Assembly: GCA_905178155.1 (NCBI GenBank)
Contig: CAJINV010000001.1
Coordinates: forward strand, 5,832,750 to 5,896,749
Direction of reading: 5' to 3'
Origin: Amoebophrya sp. A120
Taxonomy: Eukaryota; Sar; Dinophyceae; Syndiniales; Amoebophryaceae
DNA: 64,000 bases
Shown: positions 21,502 through 33,495 of the stretch, piece after piece
How the letters are laid out: each line of letters starts with the position of its first letter
Position numbering within the stretch: position 1 is the stretch's first letter
Position numbers and translations under genes: made by a program
The notes under the pieces: generated by a model
The model's input: only the letters and a program-made list of their open reading frames with translations
Told to the model about the DNA's origin: nothing
The model's database searches: none

Positions 21502-24500
21502 ATGACGGAGGCCACCACCAGTGCGCGAGTCGACCCCCGGGCACGGGAAGTGGAGGAGGCTTCGGATGAAGAATGTTGGCGGTTCTACCGTTTTCTCGAG
21601 CAGCACCCCGAATTGCCGGACCTGCTTTTCTGCAGCAAGAAGCGGGTGGTCCAGGCCTCGGACTTGGAGCTGCTTCTACGTCGCCTGCACTACCGCTTGC
21701 CCAACGTGCGCACGTTGTTCAACTCGCTTCGCAAGCCCGGGTGCGACTACTTCACGATGAAGGAACTGATCGAATTCAAGCAGCGGCTGCGCGTGTCGAA
21801 GTACGCCGGGGCGTTTACGGTGACCGAGTTTTTCTCCCATTTGTTGCAACGGTACGGGTCCATCACCCGGGCCTGGCGCCGAGCGATCGACATTCTATCA
21901 AATGCAAAAATGTCTGGGTCTGGAATAATGTCAGATTTGTCATGCATATTTCTCATGACCCATGATGCCTGTAATGCATGACCTAGCATCGCAGACTTTT
22001 AGAGGGCTTCCTGATGCACCTTCCGCATGAGAAATGCCCTGTCCGGGTAGCACAAAAGGCACCTCTCTTGCTGGTCACGCAATACAAATTTTTTTAGAGT
22101 CCAAAAACAGCATGACAAGTTGCAATCTTCCAGACCCAGACATTTTTGCATTTGATACATTCCGCCCAAGAACAACATCGCGGGCGACCTGTTTTCCCAC
22201 GAAGTGAAGAGCCTGAACTCTTCCGCGGGTGGCCGTCCGACGCGGGGGGTCATCATGTACCGGGAGTGGGCGGCGTTTTGCCAACGAGAGGGGTTCCAGG
22301 GGAACGTCAAGGCCGCCTGGGACGCGTTTCAGCCGAAAAACGGCTTGATGTCTCTACGGGAGCTGTCGTACTCGGAGTACCGCCTGCTCACGAAATTTTA
22401 CCTCGAGGTAGTTGCCGGGTTCATGATAGTACGAATCTTTTGTTTGAGAATGCAGATGCACCCACTTAGACTTACATTTTCGTCATTTTTCCTCCGGCTC
22501 GAAGTGAATGTTGGCCCTTTCGTCCAAAAAGAAAAAATCCACCTGTCATCTTCAGTTGAAGGCCCGATACGACGCGGTGGACGAGATTTGGTCGCACGTG
22601 CTGCAGTGCCGTAGCGAATTCATGCTTTTGAAGCGCGAGCGGTTTCTGGCAATCTGCACCAAAACCTTACTTTTCGCGGAGGACGAGGCGGAGACGCTGT
22701 TTTCGTTGTTGGATCTCGACCAGGTCAGCGAGCTCGAGTTCCAGACCTTCACGGAGCTTTTCTCTTTCTGGGACACGGGTGGCTGCTACGACGTCACGGG
22801 CGCGGCGCAGGCGTTGCGAGTGCGGAGAAAAAGACGACAGTTGATGGATGCGGAGCTGCGGGAGAGCAACAACGCAGCAGGAGGAGGAGAGAAAAATACA
22901 GCGGACCGGGAACGACAGCCCGGAGCGACAGCAGAGGAAAGACAAAAAGAAAGGCAAAAAGCGATTCTGAGAAAAAACACCATTGAAAGGGAACTTGCGA
23001 AGCCGCTTCCCCGGTCGCTGGAGGACAAAGTGCTCTCCCTCGGCAGCCAAGAGTTCATTTTGAACCTGGAGTCGCAGCGCAGATTGGAAGAGTTCCAAGT
23101 GTTTTTCAACTACTTGAAGAAGCCCGGGCGTTACGAGCGGATGCTGGATTTGTTTTCCCTCAGTCCCCGTCTGCCGAAGCGCGTTTTCTGCCAGACCCTG
23201 CGACAGATGCTGTACCCCGGGGATCCGCTGGCGCTGTTTTACTCGCTGTTCAACTTGCGGATTTTGCACCAGCGCCACGTGCAACTGGTGAACGCGGAGG
23301 ACTTTCGGGAGGTGCAGGACCGGATTGCGCCGTGGCTGAAGCTGCACGGCTGGACCTACGTGAAACGGAATAAAGTTACCAGCAGCTCCGACGTTGCGCA
23401 GCAAGACGGCGGCCATGACCTCGAAGGTGACGCGGAACAAGAGGTACTGGAGGAGGAAGAGGCGTCAGAGAGCGAGTCCGACGACCTAGACGAAGAGAAG
23501 GTCGCGGAAAAGAAAGAGAAGAGCGTGCTGAGCGTCTTGCGGAAATCGCTCGTCGAGGGGAAGCACGAGGCTGCAGGGGACGAGGAGGAAACTGGAAGAC
23601 GAACTGCTTCGTCGAGAGCGGCCTCGTCGAGGATACTGCACGACGGAGTTGCGAATAGAGAGGAAGTGCAAGATTCAGAAGAAGATAACGACTTCTACGA
23701 CGAGGACGGTCTGTTACTGCCAGACAGGATAAATAACAGTACCAATAGCAATGCTTTTGCCGGTCCCGAGGATCCCATGCCGCAGTTGAAAAAACTGCAG
23801 TACGAGAAGAAAATGAAGCGAAAAAATAAGCCGGTAAGCGACGAGCCACCTGCGCCTCTTGCCCCCCCGAGCTGGCACGAGACGGGGCCTCCTAGCTGGC
23901 TGGAGAAATTGGGACTGGAGAAGGTTCCCGATGCGGTCATCCTGGACCAGGAGGGGGAAACGCATTTGGGCATCCAGAAATTTTGGCAGCACAGTGTGTT
24001 GGGCGACATGCAGGATTTGCACCGCCCGAAAAAGCTTGGCGCTGGTCTGCGGAGAACCAAAGAGTCAACCTCTTCGTCGGCCAGTTCCGGGGGCGGGGAG
24101 CCGAAGTTCAATCCGAGGGCACGCACAACTTCCTCTCTCTCGGGAGGTGGATCTTCACCTGAGCGCAGAGGTACTAGTCGTAGCAAAAAAACCAGGCGAA
24201 AGCTGCGGAAAGACATTGTTTCGGAGAAGCAACGGAAGATGGACCCGGAAGACATGCCGTTTGTCCCCGTAGACACGAGAAAAATCGTGAACAAAGCGAC
24301 GTGGCGGCGGATGCTGGACTTTCAAACCGGTGCCGTGGCCGATGGAAGCGGCCTTCCGCCACATTTGATTCGGGACTGTGGCGAGGATCCAAATTTGCTG
24401 CACTTACGGGATTTTCTTGCATTCCCCAACGCCTCCAGAGACGTGCGGCCGCAGACTAGATTGGATGTATGATTCGTTTGCTTTTTTCTCGAATTTCATG

Positions 24501-26367
24501 CTGGAAGGTATATTTTGTAGCATCCTGACATACTTTATAGCATCCTGAAGAAAGACCAAGAATCACCAGAACCGGAGACAAGAAAACTGCAGGTTGAGCT
24601 GGAGATGCTTCGCCGTACTGGGTCCCTGGTGCGCGGATGGTTCGAGATCCTGGATCCGCACAAGAGCGGCGCCATCGGGCTGCGCAGGTTCTTGGCTGCG
24701 TTGGGATCTTTGAACGTGCAAAGCGGGAACATGAGGCGCGTCTGTATCAACTGTAAAAATGTCTGGGTCTGGAAACTTGTGATGCTGGGTGGCGTCTCAT
24801 GATGAGGCTACAAATGCTGGCTCAGCATGACAAGTTTCTGAGCTCCTAGGTGTTGCCTATTCTGCATGACAAACTGCGCTTCTGCATCACAGAAAAACGG
24901 AGCTCTTGGGTAACGTGCATGACAGATTTAAGAGCCATGCCAGACAAGCATGACAAACATGAACTCTTCCAGACCCAGACATTTTTACATGTGATAGTCT
25001 GGGCGCAGATGCAACCGCTCCCCGACGGGTTGGGCATCGATCTGCGGATGTTAGACTACGAAGTGTGGCTGCTGATCGGTTTTTTCGCAACGTGCTTGTT
25101 CGCCGTTTTCCCGAACGTGGACTATCTCGTCTACTACGCGTGTCCGGGCAACGGGTGCACCGACACCTTCGGGTTCGATGAGGAGTGGACGAGCATTTGC
25201 ACGCGTGCGTTCACCGACACGGTGTTACTCAGCGGGAAAATCGCGGGCGTCGAAACTGGTTCGGACGATAGTACGACCGTCCGCGACGCAAACGCGCGGC
25301 AGATCGCGGCCCAGCGCCGGCAGGTGTTGACGCAGAAGCTGTGGCGCTGCTTCGTTCCCCGCGGCGAGAACCGCATGCACTTGAGCGAGTTCAAAATTCT
25401 CCGGCTGTGGGAGCCGGGCGCGGTCTTCTGCATGGAAAAATACCCCGTGCGCATGGTTCCCTCGACCGGAAAGCTGGAGCTGTCCCCGGTCGACTGGATG
25501 CCGCCGAGAGTGTCGAAAAAAGCTGCGACATCGAGGACTGATACAACACAGACGACAGGAACTACGACCGAGGGCGAAGATACAACAAGCAGTGCGGATA
25601 AAAGAGATTCAGAAGAACACCCGAACATCCGGCTCGTCATGGACCCGAGCGTGCGGGCGGAATACGAGCAGGCGCTGTTCGAATTGGAAATGCTCGACGC
25701 GCAGCACAGCACGCTTTCGAACAATTTGCGTGGTCCAGCGATGTACTCAACATCGAGTGGCAGTGTAAAGACATCAAACGATGGCGCGGCCGGAGTAGAT
25801 GAAGAAACTGCGGAAAGGGAAGCAAAGAAGGCACACGATCTGGAAGAACAGTCGTATTCGCTCGCCGAGTTCCTGGAGTTTCCAGTCAACCCGGTCGACG
25901 GTATGGCGCGGAAACCGAAGTACATCAAAGCGGCTGGGCGGCGGTTTGGGGCGGACAGTCCCGGTGGGTCTGCGGGGTCGGACCCGGCATCGCCAACTGC
26001 GCGGAGCAAGAAGTCCGTGCACTGGGTCGACCTGGACGAGGAGCGGCGGCGCGAACGCACGCGGCAAAAACTGCAAGCGGCCAAGAACCAAATGTTCTAC
26101 GCGGCCAACAGTGTGCGGGCACACTTGATGGGCCACGCGGGAAAGCGGAAGGGGAAAACGCACCTGCTCAGCGGGTCGGGAAAGGAAGGGGAAGAGGAAG
26201 TCGACGCCCTGTGGCAGCACTTCGACCGCGGCGCGAAGCGCCAGATCATGGGCAGCAACTTCGCCCAGGTGGGCCGAAACAAAATCGTCGACGTCGCAAA
26301 GGTGGACGATTTGGGCGACTTGCTGGATCTGGACCCGGAAATTGACGATGTCCATGCTAACAAGTAG
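21502..26367 (+). CDS. EF-hand-like calcium-binding protein (five exons)
   Basis: Exons are 21502-21895, 22163-22407, 22556-24466, 24593-24744 and 25002-26367, giving 1,355 residues with every phase consistent. Introns 1 and 4 are introners; introns 2 (GTAGTT…TTCAG) and 3 (GTATGA…CTGCAG) are GT-AG. EF-hand-like loops are seen at 'L-L-D-L-D-Q-V-S-E-L-E-F' (about 22705-22745) and 'L-D-P-H-K-S-G-A-I-G-L' (24648-24685); both have imperfect calcium ligands. A hydrophobic stretch follows exon 5's start (W-L-L-I-G-F-F-A-T-C-L-F-A-V-F, about 25065-25115), possibly a membrane segment or buried helix. The central region (22860-22990, 23390-23850) and the C-terminal half are charged and low-complexity. 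Family is otherwise unrecognised; calcium-linked signalling or a cytoskeletal role is inference. The start is the first ATG in frame after an AT-rich leader. Confidence 0.7.
21896..22157 (+). mobile_element. Introner 4 (in EF-hand-like gene)
   Basis: Perfect 5-bp flanks CATTC (21891-21895 and 22158-22162). Inverted termini of 29 bp start TATCAAATGCAAAAATGTCT and end with the exact complement. Same terminal family as introner 5. Removing 267 bp joins D-I-P-P-K in frame. Confidence 0.9.
24745..24996 (+). mobile_element. Introner 5 (in EF-hand-like gene)
   Basis: Perfect flanks GTCTG (24740-24744 and 24997-25001). The termini TATCAACTGTAAAAATGTCT / complement are nearly identical to those of introner 4, while the interiors differ. 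Removing 257 bp shifts the frame exactly to that of the next exon (R-R-V-W-A-Q-M). Confidence 0.9.
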
Positions 26368-27086
26368 GATGCTCTTGTCGTCTTTGTGCTGGAAACCAGT
26401 ACTAGTGGCATCACGCTTTCGTGATAGGCTTCTAAGTACGTTAAAATGATGAATTTTGCACTTTGTTATTTACTTTCAATTCAAAACTTGTGGTTGTGAC
26501 TGAGCCAACGATGATATCAGGATTGTGCTAACAAAAACACGGGGTAACTGCAGAAAAATCTTCACCGTATTCGTTTCATTTCAAAACCAAGTTTCACTTT
26601 TAACGATTCAAAAAACCGATGGAATTGCTGACCTTATTGTACAAAGTTGAAACCACCTGTGTCTGTGACACTGACTGGTTTGTTTTGCGTACTGTTTTGC
26701 TCGATGTGAACTTGTTGTCCCCAAGGTTTGATAGCAACACTTGTACAAAGAACGAGAATTGATGCCACGACGAGTTAAGAAACGCTTCTGCAAAACTGCA
26801 ATTTTTGTTGCAGAACGCTTGCGTTGGTGTTGAGGTTGTCCAGGATCTTCACATGAAAAAAGTTTGTAGCGCAGTTTGATCAAGTCGCAACGTCCCAACG
26901 ATGAACTCAATGGATCCTTTCGTCTTGTTGCTCACTTATTCTTCTAGGTGCCGGAATCTTCGCTTAGTCGTCTTCATAGCTCACCACTAGCCTAAGTTCC
27001 GCTGTACTCCGAACACAAAGTGTGCATGTACATTTGCAGTTGCTGACAGCAGACTACGACCACGAGAGAAGTAATCACGCAAAAAG
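26368..27086. other. Intergenic, AT-rich
   Basis: No gene supported. A pyrimidine-rich AG (TTATTCTTCTAG, ending 26947) precedes the clamp-loader start by about 140 bp and could be a trans-splice acceptor; this is a weak call. Confidence 0.4.
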
Positions 27087-29514
27087 ATGGAGGAAACTTC
27101 TGATGTAAAAATGTCGGATGCTGCGGCGTCCGGTCTCCGCGTTGGGCGCGGTGGCAGTGCGAGCAGCAGGCAAAGCAAAGCGAAAGCGGCGGCCAGGAGG
27201 AAATCCAACATGACGTCGGCGGACCATGCTGCAGACGAGGAAACTGAAAATATCCGCCCCTTCATTGAGAAGTACCGACCGAAATCTCTTCACGACGTCA
27301 TCTCCCACCGCGAAGTGATCCGGAGTGTGGACAAAATGCTGCAGAAGAAAACGTTCCCTCACATGCTGTTTTACGGACCTCCCGGAACGGGGAAGACGTC
27401 GACGGCATTGGTGCTGGCCCAGAATCTGTACGGGAAAGGAAGTAACATGTACAAAATGCTCAACGCGTCCGATGACCGAGGGATTGAGGTGGTGCGGAAA
27501 ATCGTGAAAGGTATGTAGTTTCTTTTTTGCGGAGAGAAACAGTAACAGAATATCTCAGCTCTGCAGGCGTGGAGTTGAAAAATCTTCACTCGCATAAAAT
27601 TCTTTCGTGAAAAAACCTCATTACAAGAATTCACCAGATTTCTGTGGGCAAGACGCGATCCTGGGGCGTGTGAATGACTCTGCCGAGGAGCAGTCCTCGG
27701 ATGTCTTCGGCGGACAGCCGTCCACGCACCGTTTGCCGAAAATGATCATTCTAGACGAGGCCGACATGCTGACCAAGGGCGCGCAGCTCGCCCTGCGGCG
27801 CATCATGGAGGACTTCAGCAGTCAGGCCCGGTTTGTGATCATCTGCAACTACTTAAACAAAATCATCGACCCGATCCAGAGTCGTTGTGCCAGTTTCCGG
27901 CTGAACATGCTTACCGAGGACGAAGTCGCCGAGTGCATTCGGCGGGTGTGCCACGCCGAGAAGTTGCGCATTACCAGTGACGCCATCATCGCAATTTCGG
28001 AGTTGGGCAAGGGGGATTTGCGGCGGGTGTTGAACGTCTTGCAATCGGCCTCGCGGCTGGTGGACGGCGACCGTGCGATCGAGGAGGAGGACGTATACGC
28101 GTTCGCCGCCGAGCCGATTAAGGCGCACGTCCGCGAGATTCTGGACGCGCTTTTGACGTTGCCGTACCTGGAAGCGTACGACCGCGTCTCGCGGATCATG
28201 GAAAAACACCACTACACGATGCGGTCGCTGATCGATGTCTTGTACTGCTGATTTGTTTAATTCCATTTTCTTCTCCATTCTTGCTTGTGTAGCACTGGAA
28301 GCACTTGCTTGATAATTTGCAATACTTAGCGCCACACATCTGGAGCAGTTACAGTTTGTTGACCTACTTGCGTTTAATATTCCGTTTCAAAACTCCACGT
28401 GATGTCCGATCCCTACAGGTACAAGGAAGTTCTCATGATGCAAGTGCCATTTCTCGTACGGGCTCGCATTATCCCTCTCCTAGCCGACATCGAGTTGCGC
28501 GTTGGACACGGGGCCAACGACAGCCTGCAGCTCGCGGGATTGGTGTCGGCGTTCGCCTTAGCGCGGGGCCAGGCGGAAAGGATCTTCGAGTACAAAGAGA
28601 GACGCGGCGAGGAAGGTATAATTGTTGATACTACGAACAAACTTCTGGCCCGCAGAAGTAGTAAATTTTGATCTGAGGAGGTTTTGTAAAGTATGCAAAA
28701 CCATCAAATCTGCAATTGTGCTATCACAGCCGAACGTTTCCAGAACATGTCTTCGCAAGAGCGGGAAAAGATCCTCGAAGAGGAGCTGCAGTGGCACATG
28801 CAGGATGCCGAGATGCCCGCCTTTTCCCAGTCGCAGCCCGGTGCGAGTCCGCCGCCGCCGGCCCGCAGTCCCCCAGCAGCACCGTCGTCCGCTGGTCCCA
28901 AGCGCGACGACGCGCGACGCGAAGACTACGTGCGCCACAACATCCGCATGTCACTCGCCGAGGAGTTCGGCGTGCAGAGTAGAAGTGCGAGGAAGAATAG
29001 CAAGGAAGAGGACAGACCGGTGCCGCAGAGCGATCTCGCTCGGCGTATTCTCGCAGCGAATTCTTCGGCCGCCAGCCCGCCGCCGGCGGTGGCGAGTAGT
29101 GGGAAAAAAGAAACTGCAGCGAACAGCGTGTTCCCAGAAGATGAGGACCATGAGGAGGAGGAAGCGTTACTGAACGACTGGCACAGGGAAAACAGCGATG
29201 TTCTTCCGAATAGGAAAATCAAGTCGGAGCAAGACTTGGATCCGGTGACCGGTCTACCAAAACACACTCAGGATCTGCCTGCCGCGGGCGGTATGTCGCA
29301 ATTCTCGATGGAGCAGCAGATGAGCCAAACCCCGGGCGCGTTGGACGGTTTGAGTTCCGTGACGCCCGGGGCTGGAGCGGCAAGTGTGATGCCGAACACC
29401 TCCCAGCAGGCCGGTGACGGGGGAACCACACCTGGCCAAGGCGGTAATGTGACTCCCGCCGCTCCTGCCGGGCAAGGAGAGGAACAGACCTGCGGAGCGG
29501 ACGATTGCATGTAG
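27087..29514 (+). CDS. RFC5: Replication factor C small subunit (human RFC5 / yeast Rfc3 type) with C-terminal extension
   Basis: An AAA+ subunit of the clamp loader that opens PCNA and loads it on primer-template DNA in the nucleus. Exons are 27087-27510, 27638-28241, 28419-28615 and, probably, 28730-29514 (all GT-AG, phases consistent; 669 residues). Visible motifs: E-K-Y-R-P-K (about residue 60), Walker A G-P-P-G-T-G-K-T (97-104), N-A-S-D-D-R-G, Walker B L-D-E-A-D (about 180-184), and the R-F-C arginine-finger motif Q-S-R-C. K-D-F across the first junction matches the yeast subunit. The collar helices end in exon 3. If exon 3 is not spliced at GTATAA (28616), the protein stops at 28671 after 426 residues. 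With the splice it gains about 260 residues rich in A/P/Q/G and acidic stretches, not usual for this family. Residues before about 55 are also an unusual basic/serine-rich leader. Confidence 0.88.
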
Positions 29515-30034
29515 AATGTTATGAATTTCATTTCCATTACGTTCACGTTGAGATCAGAGCAGGTCTGACGGACCTAAGTGCGTTCAATTTTATGTGAATC
29601 ATCAATGCCGTGAGCACAAGCACTAGGTGGTGCAGGTCAAAGTCAATCTTAAGACAGCAGAGCATTGCTTTCAGGCTGTGCACATTGTTGCTGCGTTCCA
29701 TGCCTAGTTTTCGATGACGTGAACAGTCGAAGTTGTGATCCTGGTTGTCTTGATGTGGTGGAGGAAGTAAATCTGTAAGCTGTCTTCGCACCCTCGAAGG
29801 TAATGGCACCGCTTTTTCTTCTTGCGGTGCATGCCAACAACCTTTCAGATGCTGTGCAGACGTTACGAAAAAATGAAGACAGCGAGGTGACTGGTGTGAG
29901 TGGAGGAGAATCGGGATGTTTGGAGTACTACCTAGAGGCGATAGCATGTTGTATAGAGTAAGAGTTCAATATAACCAAAACTCTTTTACTTTTGTCTTCT
30001 GTTGTTGGCTTATTCTTCCAGTGCGAGATCAACG
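29515..30034. other. Intergenic with candidate trans-splice acceptor
   Basis: No gene supported. TTATTCTTCCAG ending at 30021 lies 13 nt before the ATG at 30035. Given the dinoflagellate affinity it may be a spliced-leader acceptor; transcripts would be needed to confirm. Confidence 0.45.
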
Positions 30035-32587
30035 ATGGCAACGGCGACTGACAAAGCGACCGCTGTTAAGACGTCTTGTCTGGCACCCGTGGCCGCGGCG
30101 CCTCGCATTGCAGAACCGCGGCCTGGTGATTTAGACTACAATTTGACCGAGGTGCTCCTAAGATTCGCGGATCGTGGGTCCAACCCCTACAAGGACACGC
30201 ACTGCTATACCATGGAGTCCATTTTCGGGCATCTGCAGCAGCACGATGAAAATCAGCACGAAAAGAACTTACACAACAAAGAGTGTCGGGTGAACTCCAG
30301 CCCGATCACGCGTTTTAACGGTCGCAACAAAGAGAACGGACAGCGGTTCTCGAAGGGTCTGCGTAAGGCTTTTGAGGTGAAAAGTATCTTTCGCTATCCT
30401 TCGCCAGATTACCCGGGTTGTTTTCAGTGCAAAGGAACTCTTTCACCGCTGGATGATCCGCAGACGAGCGTGGAATTCGACTCCTGGAGCGATACCTTTT
30501 TTCGGGACTGTTACGTCATGCGCAGCACGGACGGCAACGGCAAGGAAAAGTGGAACAGGCTCTGGCTTGATTACGCTCTTCTGGAAGATGAAGAGCCCAA
30601 GAAGTGGGCCACAGCCTCACCGGTCGGAACGGAGATTCGTCCGTGCCGGATGCCGTCGGACGATCGGCAGCATCACGAGGTCTCAACCCTGACTGCGTCT
30701 GCCCTTACAGAATTACCAAGTTCGGAGGGTCGCGATGTGTTGTTTGAGCGGGCTCTAGCTGGCACTTCCGCACTGAAAACTAAGGCAGATGCGGCACAGT
30801 CAGGGTTGTCTGCGGACCTGAAGCAGACGAGAGGCAGCACAAAAAACTGCGAGCCCTGGAATCTCCGTGTCGGTGACGTAGTTTTTGCAGACTTGCGAGC
30901 GCGCAAGTCTGGCGGGGTGAAGAACATCACGTGTGGCACAGACGCCTGGGATATGGTGGTATCCCTTCTGATGGATCACGTCTTTTCCGGGACCGACAAA
31001 AAGTTCCGTCTTGCAGACTACAAGGAAGGCGCCAGCAAGGAAAACTCAAAGCACTTCAGGAAACTACGGGAGCGCTGCGATCGATTTGCGCTGGCGTTAA
31101 ATGCCACGGACGACAAGCTCATCCGAGAAATCGCTACCGGGTACGTCTTTAAGACAGGCACGGCCGAAGAAAGCCACAGGGATTCCTGCATCACATTCTT
31201 CAGAACGCCGACAAGCGAAGGCGTCGGGAAAGGCGACGCGGGTGCACAGGATGCTGCCGGTGGTGGTTTGGATTCTTCAGGGCACAACTGCGCAGACGAC
31301 GACGTTGTGTCGAGTGCTTGCGGAACGAATGGACATTCTTCGTTGGAGCAAGGCGTTTTGTTCGACGAAAAGTATCGGCGCAATGCTTCTGGACTTTTCA
31401 AACTTGACAACGAACGCAATGGACCCGAGGAACGCTTTGTAGAAATGAAAAAGCACTGCGAACGCCACGGAACGATGGCTCACCAAGATTGGCAGTACGG
31501 TAGTGCGCTCAAGCGATACTACGAAGAGACTAGCGACCTGTGGGGCTCGAAATGCGTCGAGCTGTACGAGAAGTTACGACGTTCCGGACGCTTTCCGCAT
31601 CTGTTGCAAGTGCTGCGATGGGTGAACTACGAAGAACCTAGTGCCGAGGAAAAAGAGGTTTCGCGGGGGGCCGCAGAAGACGAAGCGGCTCCGGCGGACA
31701 GCCCCGCAGCAAAGCGGCGCAAGACGACTTCGGAGCCTGTTACAACTGGATGGAACCATAACATCCAGGCCGACGCTTCCCTGGGCGTCGAAGTGGACAA
31801 CCCCGCACGTGCGGGGTACCAGTTTGCCCGACTCCTGCGCAACGCCCCCTATCATATCGGCGACTACGAGAAGGGAAAACCCGCGGCTGCCAAGGAGCTC
31901 CGGGACTGGATGGGCTCGATAGAACAAGAAGAGGCGCCAGAAATCTACATGCACGGGGGTTATTGGCTAAACTTGGACGATGTCGAGCCGTGCAGAACTT
32001 ATCCGGGTATCTACTTTTCTACTTGGGCGTCTTGGAAGGACAAGAGAGAGGATCTGGTCTTGGGTAGGCCGATGAAGGACGAGAAGGAAGAAGGGAAGAC
32101 GTGGCCAACGTACGTCCACATAAACGTGCAGATTGCGGATTTGATGCATTTCTTTTTGCAACATTTTTTTCCGGAGCAGTGCGCTTCTGTGAAAGAAATA
32201 AATTCTGTGTGGGAGGATGTTTGCAGATGGCCATATCCCTACACGAGAGGAGGCAGGATTTTGGAGAAACTGGAAAAGGAGTATGACGCTGTGCAGGAAG
32301 AGCTGTGCTGCAATGGGCTGACGAGCCACCTAGAATGGGTCGGGAGTCACAGCGACGACGAAGGAAGACGACAGTTGCTTTGCGGGCTCGCGGCAGAGAA
32401 GCTGTTGGGGCAGCTTGCGCACAAAGAAAAGTGGCATATGTCGCCTACGACGAAATACGATAAGGTGCGCACGCTTTTGCACACGTATCTTGCTGCAGTT
32501 GACTGGAAAAAGCCGCCCGGCACCTCTGACACTGAGGCAGCTGGGGACCCTGGCGACGATGCCGTCATCAAAGGTGATAGAAAGTAA
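30035..32587 (+). CDS. Conserved-looking protein of unknown function, 850 residues
   Basis: A single uninterrupted exon with strong coding character. The ATG at 30035 is preferred over the in-frame TTG at 30002 because a polypyrimidine-AG lies between them. The protein is soluble and charged, without a signal peptide or obvious membrane span. It is rich in aromatic and cysteine-bearing segments (for example P-G-C-F-Q-C-K-G near 30415-30440, W-x-D-x-F-F-R-D-C near 30485-30515, and W-A-S-W-K-D-K near 32025). It has an A-K-R-R-K nuclear-localisation-like string near 31710. I do not recognise a family. Tryptophan-rich, repeat-like organisation suggests a folded multidomain protein; no function is proposed. 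Confidence 0.7.
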   Translation: MATATDKATAVKTSCLAPVAAAPRIAEPRPGDLDYNLTEVLLRFADRGSNPYKDTHCYTMESIFGHLQQHDENQHEKNLHNKECRVNSSPITRFNGRNKENGQRFSKGLRKAFEVKSIFRYPSPDYPGCFQCKGTLSPLDDPQTSVEFDSWSDTFFRDCYVMRSTDGNGKEKWNRLWLDYALLEDEEPKKWATASPVGTEIRPCRMPSDDRQHHEVSTLTASALTELPSSEGRDVLFERALAGTSALKTKADAAQSGLSADLKQTRGSTKNCEPWNLRVGDVVFADLRARKSGGVKNITCGTDAWDMVVSLLMDHVFSGTDKKFRLADYKEGASKENSKHFRKLRERCDRFALALNATDDKLIREIATGYVFKTGTAEESHRDSCITFFRTPTSEGVGKGDAGAQDAAGGGLDSSGHNCADDDVVSSACGTNGHSSLEQGVLFDEKYRRNASGLFKLDNERNGPEERFVEMKKHCERHGTMAHQDWQYGSALKRYYEETSDLWGSKCVELYEKLRRSGRFPHLLQVLRWVNYEEPSAEEKEVSRGAAEDEAAPADSPAAKRRKTTSEPVTTGWNHNIQADASLGVEVDNPARAGYQFARLLRNAPYHIGDYEKGKPAAAKELRDWMGSIEQEEAPEIYMHGGYWLNLDDVEPCRTYPGIYFSTWASWKDKREDLVLGRPMKDEKEEGKTWPTYVHINVQIADLMHFFLQHFFPEQCASVKEINSVWEDVCRWPYPYTRGGRILEKLEKEYDAVQEELCCNGLTSHLEWVGSHSDDEGRRQLLCGLAAEKLLGQLAHKEKWHMSPTTKYDKVRTLLHTYLAAVDWKKPPGTSDTEAAGDPGDDAVIKGDRK

Positions 32588-33093
32588 ACGCTCAAGAAGA
32601 AGTAGGCACTCACGAGGAAGTAGAAGCAAATTGCAAAGGAAGCTTGATGGAGTCGGACGAAGGCAAATACGGAAAGGTGACCAAGCTGCTTCAGTATGCT
32701 TTGAGTACTTACGAATGAACCATCCAAAGGAAGATGGCTGAAAATGCGAGATGTAAAAGAAAGGAAAACGTCGGTAGCGCCACGAGCGCGTCGACGCCAC
32801 AATTCATGTGAGCCTATTCACGCGCTTTACTTCACACAAAAAAGTCTGTTCGAACCTACGTCTCCCGGGTCTTCTTGCTGACGGAACATCTCATGTACGT
32901 TGATGTTGCAAGCACTAGTGCAGAACCGGATCATCCTGATTGCGCTTTGAAAAAGCACTACAAAGATCAGATGTTTCTTTTTCCCGCTCACCTTAAGAAG
33001 TGCACACGCAATTCTTTTTCACACCCACGTGTGTCCAGTACTGAACAGCATCAGCACCGCTTCGATATAGATAGCAAGTGAACAGCAGCGAAA
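32588..33093. other. Intergenic
   Basis: Between the unknown protein and the TMEM14-family gene. Nothing supportable seen. Confidence 0.5.
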
Positions 33094-33495
33094 ATGGGTT
33101 TCCTCCCCGCCCTCGTCGGGGTTGACGCAGTACTGATCTTCTGCGGCGGTCTCTACGGGTTTGTCAAGCAAGGCAGCAAGGCTTCCATCATCGCGTCGTC
33201 GATTTGCGCCCTGGTCCTGCTTGCCAGCATCGGCCTGCTTATGCAGTCCGTGATAACGGCGCGGGTCTTCAACGTGCTTTCTGGTGTCTTCGGACTTGTC
33301 TTCACCGTCATGTTCGTGAAGAAGGCACAAAAAGTTTCCGATTCCAGCGCTGGGGAGACGACGTTGAGCGAGATGGCGGCGCCGTTGCTGGATAACGACG
33401 TGAAAGAGACGTCGAAGGTGATTTTCTACGCGCTCACGGCCTACAACGCCCTAACAGTATTGGCTGCCTGTGTCGTGCTGGCTGAGACTGCATAA
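33094..33495 (+). CDS. TMEM14-family small membrane protein
   Basis: 133 residues with three or four hydrophobic helices (approximately residues 5-25, 29-49, 54-74 and 108-131). It shows the family pattern of a glycine-bearing first helix followed by G-F-V-K-Q-G-S-K and a lysine-rich turn after helix 3. TMEM14/UPF0136 proteins sit in mitochondrial inner or other organellar membranes, and one animal member (TMEM14C) is linked to porphyrin transport in haem synthesis. Here it is somewhat longer than the usual ~105-115 residues because of a hydrophilic loop (about residues 76-106). Single exon. The ATG is the first in the frame. Confidence 0.72.
   Translation: MGFLPALVGVDAVLIFCGGLYGFVKQGSKASIIASSICALVLLASIGLLMQSVITARVFNVLSGVFGLVFTVMFVKKAQKVSDSSAGETTLSEMAAPLLDNDVKETSKVIFYALTAYNALTVLAACVVLAETA

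Noticed and set aside
22667-23440. 257-codon minus-strand frame
   Set aside because: Antisense shadow of the EF-hand-like exon, with no recognisable domain or start context.
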